A stretch of DNA of 25,964 nt from an uncultured Bacilli bacterium. Its GTDB lineage: Bacteria > Bacillota_I > Bacilli_A > RF39 > UBA660. Shown here in pieces: positions 22,136 through 25,964 of the stretch. The notes below the pieces were generated by a model. It ran no database searches. It worked only from the letters and a program-made list of their open reading frames with translations, and was not told the origin of the DNA. A program made the translations under genes and the position numbers. How positions within the stretch are numbered: position 1 is the stretch's first letter; each line of letters opens with the position of its first letter. The stretch covers positions 1 through 25,964 of the forward strand of contig CANQYN010000006.1 of the NCBI GenBank assembly GCA_947628105.1, given 5' to 3'.

Positions 22136-23227
22136 ATGATAAGTCAAAATATTATTAAGATTGCATCCATTATAATGACAAGCTTTATTTGTGTTGTCTT
22201 AGTTATGCCTTTTATTAAAGGTTTGGCTTTTCAAATTGGAGCGGTCGATAAGCCAAGAGGAGGACGGCACATTCATAAAAATCTTACTCCTAAATTGGGA
22301 GGATTAGCTATATTTTTAGGATTTTTATTAGGATATATGGTTTTTGGAACCCATAGTGCTATTATGAATGCAGTATTAATTGGTAGTTTTATCATCATTT
22401 TAACAGGAGTAGTAGATGATTTAACTGAATTGTCTCCATGGCAAAAATTTATAGGACAATTATTATCTGCCTTAGTACTTGTATTTTATGGTGGCTTACT
22501 AATTAAAAATTTAAGTGCTTTTGGAATTTATATCGAATTTGGAATTTTAGCTTATCCGGTAACAATATTTTTTATTTTAGGTGCCATTAATTGTATTAAC
22601 TTAATCGATGGATTGGATGGCTTATCAGGAGGATTAAGTGCAATATATTATTTAACAATAGGTACGATTGCTGTGATGCAAGGAAAATTCGGATTAGATT
22701 TTATTTTATCTTTTGTCATGTTAGGAGCTACTTTAGGATTTTTAGTTTATAATTTTTATCCAGCAACTATTTTTGCAGGAGATACTGGTTCAATGTTTAT
22801 GGGATTTATGATTGCTGTTATCGCTTTGTTTGGATTTAAAAATGTTACGATGACTTCATTAGTGATACCTTTACTTATTTTAGCGATTCCTATATTAGAT
22901 ACTGCTTTTGCTATTATTCGAAGGACATTAAAAGGAGAAGCTATTTCAAAAGGGGATAAATTTCATATTCATCATCAATTATTAAATCGTCATTTATCCC
23001 AAAGAACAACAGTGCTTATTATTTATGGATTTGATTTATTATTTGCTTTTGCCTCTATTATTTATGTTATAAATGATAAAAATTTAGGATATATCATATA
23101 TAGTGCTTTACTAATTGTAGTTATTATCTTTGTCGCAAAAACAAATGTAGTATTTGATCAGGAAACATTTCAAAAAAAATTTTTAAATAAATTTAAAATC
23201 AAAGAAAGAAAAAAACCTAAAAAATAG
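22136..23227 (+). CDS. tagO: Undecaprenyl-phosphate N-acetylhexosamine-1-phosphate transferase (TagO/WecA type)
   Basis: This 363-residue polytopic membrane enzyme (about 11 helices) attaches a sugar-1-phosphate to undecaprenyl phosphate, the first step of wall teichoic acid or related glycopolymer synthesis. Visible motifs are DKPRGGRHIHKNLTPKLGG, VVDDL, the catalytic NLIDGLDGLSGG, FAGDTGSMFMGF and HIHHQLLNRH. The DKPxxxRxxH start and HIHH loop favour TagO/WecA over MraY. In-frame codons before 22136 lie inside the promoter; a GGTGA site precedes 22136. Position after mbl suits an envelope role. Confidence 0.9.
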   Translation: MISQNIIKIASIIMTSFICVVLVMPFIKGLAFQIGAVDKPRGGRHIHKNLTPKLGGLAIFLGFLLGYMVFGTHSAIMNAVLIGSFIIILTGVVDDLTELSPWQKFIGQLLSALVLVFYGGLLIKNLSAFGIYIEFGILAYPVTIFFILGAINCINLIDGLDGLSGGLSAIYYLTIGTIAVMQGKFGLDFILSFVMLGATLGFLVYNFYPATIFAGDTGSMFMGFMIAVIALFGFKNVTMTSLVIPLLILAIPILDTAFAIIRRTLKGEAISKGDKFHIHHQLLNRHLSQRTTVLIIYGFDLLFAFASIIYVINDKNLGYIIYSALLIVVIIFVAKTNVVFDQETFQKKFLNKFKIKERKKPKK

Positions 23228-23281
23228 TTTTTTTTCGTATATAATAATTTTTCTTTTAAATACTATTAATAGGTGAAACAT

Positions 23282-23989
23282 ATGCAAGAATTAATAACAG
23301 TATTAGTAAGAGCATTATTGTCTTTAGTAACTCTTTTTTTAATGACACGTATCGTAGGAAAAAAACAGGTATCAGAACTAAGCCTATTCGATTATGTAAT
23401 AGGAATATCAATCGGTAATTTTGCGGCCGAAATCACTATTAATACCGACGTTCCGTTAATTCATGGAATCGAAGCTGTCATCATTTTTGGAATTGTTGCC
23501 TACTTTGTGTCAATATTAAGTATGAAAAGTATTACTTTACGGAGAGTTATCATAGGAGTTCCTACTATTCTTTTACAAGATGGGAAATTAATTAAAGAAA
23601 ATTTAAAAAATACTAAATTTGATATCAATGATTTTTTAGAAGAATGTAGGATAAATGGATATTTTGATTTGAGTGAAATAAAATATGCAATTTTAGAAAC
23701 AAGTGGAAAAATTAGTTTTATGCCGAAAGCTGATTACAAGCCATTAACACCAAAAGATATAAAGTTAAAATTACCAGATGATTCGTTATTAGCCAATGTA
23801 ATTATCGACGGAAATATTATGAAAAATAATTTAAGAAATATGAATAAAGAAGTAAAGTGGTTAGAAAAAGAATTAAAAGTAAAAGGAATAAAATTAGAAG
23901 ATGTTTTTTTAGGAACTTTAGATGATCAAGAAAAATTAACATGTTATAAAAAGAATGAAGATTTAAAAATATTAAAAATATTAGAATGA
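23282..23989 (+). CDS. DUF421/YetF-family membrane protein
   Basis: The 235-residue protein has three N-terminal membrane helices (about 3-80) with the family signature RIVGKKQVSELSLFDYVIGISIGNFAAE, and a cytoplasmic alpha/beta domain (about 85-235) containing DGKLIKENLKNTKFDINDFLEECR-like sequence of the YetF/YrbG/YcaP group. Several paralogues occur in spore formers and some affect spore germination. The start is ATG 23282 with AGGTGAA before it. A TATAAT (23240-23245) may be its promoter. Family sure, function unknown. Confidence 0.9.
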   Translation: MQELITVLVRALLSLVTLFLMTRIVGKKQVSELSLFDYVIGISIGNFAAEITINTDVPLIHGIEAVIIFGIVAYFVSILSMKSITLRRVIIGVPTILLQDGKLIKENLKNTKFDINDFLEECRINGYFDLSEIKYAILETSGKISFMPKADYKPLTPKDIKLKLPDDSLLANVIIDGNIMKNNLRNMNKEVKWLEKELKVKGIKLEDVFLGTLDDQEKLTCYKKNEDLKILKILE

Positions 23990-24015
23990 AAGATTAGGTA
24001 TATAATCTTTTTTTT
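23989..24015 (+). terminator. Terminator after the DUF421 gene
   Basis: AAAGATTA (23989-23996) pairs with TAATCTTT (24003-24010) with a 6-base loop, then T to 24015. It starts on the last base of the stop codon. Confidence 0.8.
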
Positions 24016-24023
24016 GATATAAT
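24015..24023 (+). promoter_or_regulatory. Extended -10 promoter of the Nudix gene
   Basis: TGATATAAT (-10 at 24018-24023) begins on the last T of the preceding terminator. The start codon is 15 bases further. Confidence 0.5.
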
Positions 24024-24038
24024 AATTATGGTGGTAAA

Positions 24039-24473
24039 ATGAAAAGACATTTTTGTGCTTCTGCATATATAATTAATCCTGCTAATAAAAAAATATTATT
24101 AGTAAAACATAAAAAATTTAATCGTTGGGTACAACCCGGAGGACATATGGAACATGATGAAATTCCTGAGGAAACAGCGATTCGTGAAGCTTATGAAGAA
24201 ACCGGTGTAAAAATAAGATTATTAGGGGAGCACTTTCCTAGAGAAGATGACTTTATTAGGCCTCTTGGAATTCAAAAAAATCGCGGTGAACAAGGTGATA
24301 TTCATGTAGATGTAATTTATGCGGCAGTTCCTGTTCATGAAACAGTTCCTGTATATGATAAAAATGAAAGTTTAAATATTCGGTGGTTTAGCCGTGAAGA
24401 ATTAGAAGATTTAAACGTATTTCAAGATATTAAAATAACGATGGATTATATTTTAAAAAAATATTTTAATTAA
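24039..24473 (+). CDS. Nudix hydrolase
   Basis: This 144-residue cytosolic protein carries a complete Nudix box, beginning at GGHMEHDEIPEETAIREA and ending in YEETGV (about 31-54). The box coordinates Mg2+ and cuts nucleoside-diphosphate-linked compounds. The segment RWVQPGGH before it and the later HVDVIYAAVP resemble NTP-pyrophosphohydrolases of the MutT/ADP-ribose group. The exact substrate is not evident. The gene is monocistronic, bounded by terminators on both sides. Confidence 0.93.
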   Translation: MKRHFCASAYIINPANKKILLVKHKKFNRWVQPGGHMEHDEIPEETAIREAYEETGVKIRLLGEHFPREDDFIRPLGIQKNRGEQGDIHVDVIYAAVPVHETVPVYDKNESLNIRWFSREELEDLNVFQDIKITMDYILKKYFN

Positions 24474-24501
24474 AAAAATGATTATTTTGAATCATTTTTT
24501 T
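24472..24501. terminator. Bidirectional terminator between convergent genes
   Basis: A perfect 12-bp stem (24472-24483 with 24490-24501), 6-base loop, A7 on the left and T7 on the right. It contains the stop codon of the Nudix gene and the last codons of the leftward gene. Confidence 0.88.
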
Positions 24502-25126
24502 CTTTTGTAGGCTTATCAATTTTTAAAATAACATCTTTTTTTTCTTCTTCAATTTTACTAAATACTTGAATACCTTCTTTATATTCCTTGTTATATACAG
24601 AATCACTAAGAAGAGTACAAACTGCCACTTTATGTTTAGGAGAATAAGCTTCTAATCTACTCCATAAAAATTCTTCATCTTCTTTTGTTACCAGTAATAA
24701 TTCTACATCATCAGGATAATATTCATGACGAAAATTATCTAAAATTTCTTCTTTTCGAGAATTAATAATAGCTTCATTTTCATAGAATTTTTGACATTCT
24801 ATTTCTATTTGAGTACTTCCTTTAATATTTTTGGTAACATCTTCTGGTAAGAAAGTAATATCAAAATTAATTTTTTCATCATAAGGAATTGTTAATTCTT
24901 TTTTTATTACTTCATCTTCTAATAAATAATCATTTTTTTCTTTTATAACATGACCAGCAATTCGAATAATCATTCCATTATCGTGATCGATATAAAGATA
25001 ACCTAATATTGGTTCGTCAGAAAAACGTTGTTTTAACACTTTGTTAACTTTTTTGATATCTTTTTTTCGACTAATTGCAAACCATTTTCTATCTAGCTCT
25101 CGAAAAGAAAGCTTATCTAATTTCAT
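24482..25126 (-). CDS. Hypothetical charged cytosolic protein
   Basis: The 214-residue product has no signal peptide, membrane helix or family I recognise. The N-terminal half includes a beta-rich stretch (EPILGYLYIDHDNGMIIRIAG) and the C-terminal third a long acidic/basic tail. One His-rich point, FRHEYYPDDVELL, resembles nothing specific. It follows the thermonuclease gene by 11 bases with a TAGGTGG ribosome site and shares its promoter, so it is the second gene of a two-gene operon and may be functionally tied to the nuclease. Confidence 0.78.
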   Translation of the reverse strand: MKLDKLSFRELDRKWFAISRKKDIKKVNKVLKQRFSDEPILGYLYIDHDNGMIIRIAGHVIKEKNDYLLEDEVIKKELTIPYDEKINFDITFLPEDVTKNIKGSTQIEIECQKFYENEAIINSRKEEILDNFRHEYYPDDVELLLVTKEDEEFLWSRLEAYSPKHKVAVCTLLSDSVYNKEYKEGIQVFSKIEEEKKDVILKIDKPTKEKNDSK

Positions 25127-25137
25127 CTTACCACCTA

Positions 25138-25755
25138 CTATCTAACCATCTTTTTTAATTCTGTTTTTAATTTTCTTTTTATTTTATTTGTTGTCTTCCT
25201 TCTAAATTTAGTATTTACCATGCATCCAATAATTATTAAAAAAATAATTATAATAAGAAAATAATCATTCACATTGTCTTTCTTTTCTGACCAAATTCCT
25301 AATTTTTTTTCTTGGGCTTTTTTCTCTTCTTGTTTTAGTATATTAGTATATTTATAATCTCCATAAAGATATGCGACTTTAGCATAGCCGTTTTGAACTA
25401 ATTTTTTTTGAAATAATTCATCATTGACAAATAACCAGACTAATTTACGATGATATTTATCTTCTTCATCTGAATTTTCATCAAATTCAATTTCTAGTTT
25501 TTTGGCATTTTTCATCTTTTCACAAGTATAATTACTTGCTTCTTTTCCATAAAACTCTTTTTTCTTCTTAGGGTGTTTTGTCTCAGGTGTGTCAACGGCT
25601 AGAAATCGAATTTTTACTTCTTGTTGTTTTAATATTATTTTAGCGGTATCACCATCGATACATTCTTTCCATTGAATAGGAATACGTTGTTCCTTTCCTA
25701 TTACTAAGCCTGGTAAGGAAAAAAACAAGAGAAAATATATGGCTATTTTTTTCAT
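25138..25755 (-). CDS. Membrane-anchored thermonuclease (SNase family)
   Basis: The 205-residue product has a signal peptide (about 1-20), an SNase domain (about 25-155), a membrane helix (about 165-182) and a very basic tail (Lys/Arg-rich, 183-205). The nuclease core keeps every active residue by motif: DGDTAKI (calcium Asp), RFLAVDTPETKHP (equivalents of Arg35, Asp40, Thr41 and Glu43 of staphylococcal nuclease) and DKYHRKLVW (Arg87). It should cut DNA and RNA with Ca2+. By the positive-inside rule the tail is cytoplasmic and the nuclease outside the membrane. First gene of a leftward pair. Confidence 0.9.
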   Translation of the reverse strand: MKKIAIYFLLFFSLPGLVIGKEQRIPIQWKECIDGDTAKIILKQQEVKIRFLAVDTPETKHPKKKKEFYGKEASNYTCEKMKNAKKLEIEFDENSDEEDKYHRKLVWLFVNDELFQKKLVQNGYAKVAYLYGDYKYTNILKQEEKKAQEKKLGIWSEKKDNVNDYFLIIIIFLIIIGCMVNTKFRRKTTNKIKRKLKTELKKMVR

Positions 25756-25769
25756 ATTATCACTCTTTT

Positions 25770-25798
25770 ATTATAGTCGATTTTTTCTTTACTTGCAA
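25770..25798 (-). promoter_or_regulatory. Sigma-A promoter of the thermonuclease operon
   Basis: On the minus strand TTGCAA (25793-25798), 17 bases, TATAAT (25770-25775). It overlaps the divergent typA promoter. Confidence 0.75.
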
Positions 25799-25816
25799 CT
25801 ATAAATATGCTATAAT
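25788..25816 (+). promoter_or_regulatory. Promoter of typA
   Basis: TTTACT (25788-25793), 17 bases, TATAAT (25811-25816) with TG upstream. The -35 shares base 25793 with the -35 of the divergent nuclease promoter, so RNA polymerase cannot occupy both fully. Confidence 0.6.
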
Positions 25817-25843
25817 ACCGAAAGTGTTGAGGAAGTGTAAGGT

Positions 25844-25964
25844 ATGAAAAAAATCAAAAATATTGCTATTATCGCCCATGTTGACCATGGGAAAACAACC
25901 ATTGTCGACCAACTATTACAAAGTTCTGGAACATTTCGTGAAAATGAAGCGGTAGAAGAACGAG
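25844..25964 (+). CDS. typA: Ribosome-binding GTPase TypA/BipA, N-terminal part (cut by window end)
   Basis: Only the first 40 residues are present. They begin MKKIKNIAIIAHVDHGKTT, with the P-loop AHVDHGKT of translational GTPases, followed by VDQLLQSSGTFRENEAVEER. The SGTF and EER residues mark TypA/BipA rather than EF-G or LepA. TypA assists 50S assembly and adaptation to stress and cold. A GAGGAAG ribosome site precedes the start. The gene continues beyond the window. Confidence 0.92.
   Translation, partial: MKKIKNIAIIAHVDHGKTTIVDQLLQSSGTFRENEAVEER

Noticed and set aside
1..25964. CRISPR array, tRNA genes, insertion sequences, prophage
   Set aside because: No regularly spaced repeats, no cloverleaf candidates, no transposase or phage structural genes; the only large repeat is the anchor-module duplication.

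Overview
The window is about 26 kb of very AT-rich, densely packed bacterial chromosome. The standard code fits: TGA ends several genes (yvlD, whiA, rplI, walJ, spoIIQ), so this is not a code-4 mycoplasma. Sporulation genes (spoIIR, spoIID, spoIIQ, spoIIID) together with mbl, whiA, walJ, yvlD and ywzB point to a spore-forming, low-GC Firmicute of the Bacilli. A compact, probably host-associated uncultured lineage near the Mollicutes/RF39/Erysipelotrichia part of the tree is my inference. No tRNA, rRNA, IS element, phage or CRISPR array is visible.

Left region (1-5259), accessory in character. A stress-type short-chain dehydrogenase is followed by two paralogous membrane proteins. Both carry the same nearly identical N-terminal module (two membrane segments resembling a type IV secretion pilin, then a charged coiled coil) joined to entirely different C-terminal hydrolase-like domains: an SGNH esterase-like domain in one, an NlpC/P60-like cysteine hydrolase domain in the other. 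They converge on an ECF sigma factor and a membrane-anchored probable anti-sigma factor. This constant-anchor, variable-effector pair is the most unusual part of the window.

Middle region (5260-16695), core genome in an order that recalls Bacillus subtilis neighbourhoods: uvrB, yvlD, lgt, a lone type IV prepilin-like gene, whiA, rplI, dnaB, walJ, rlmH, an unknown gene, spoIIR, mntP/ytaF-like, fba and murA. Several of these overlap by 1-4 bases and must be cotranscribed.

Right region (16736-25964): a degenerate SGNH-like protein, a Bax-inhibitor-1 family membrane protein, rpmE, rpiB, ywzB, spoIID, spoIIQ, spoIIID, mbl, a tagO/wecA-like transferase, a DUF421 protein and a Nudix hydrolase. Two leftward genes follow (an unknown protein and a membrane-anchored thermonuclease), then the start of typA, cut by the window edge. 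The murA/ywzB/spoIID/spoIIQ/spoIIID/mbl order is a compressed version of the B. subtilis arrangement.

Intergenic DNA is minimal. Stop codons, hairpin terminators, promoters and ribosome binding sites repeatedly share the same bases. Most promoters are of the extended -10 type (TGnTATAAT) and lie only about 15-40 bases before the start codon. In two cases (spoIIR and the mntP-like gene) the Shine-Dalgarno sequence forms part of a terminator-like stem.
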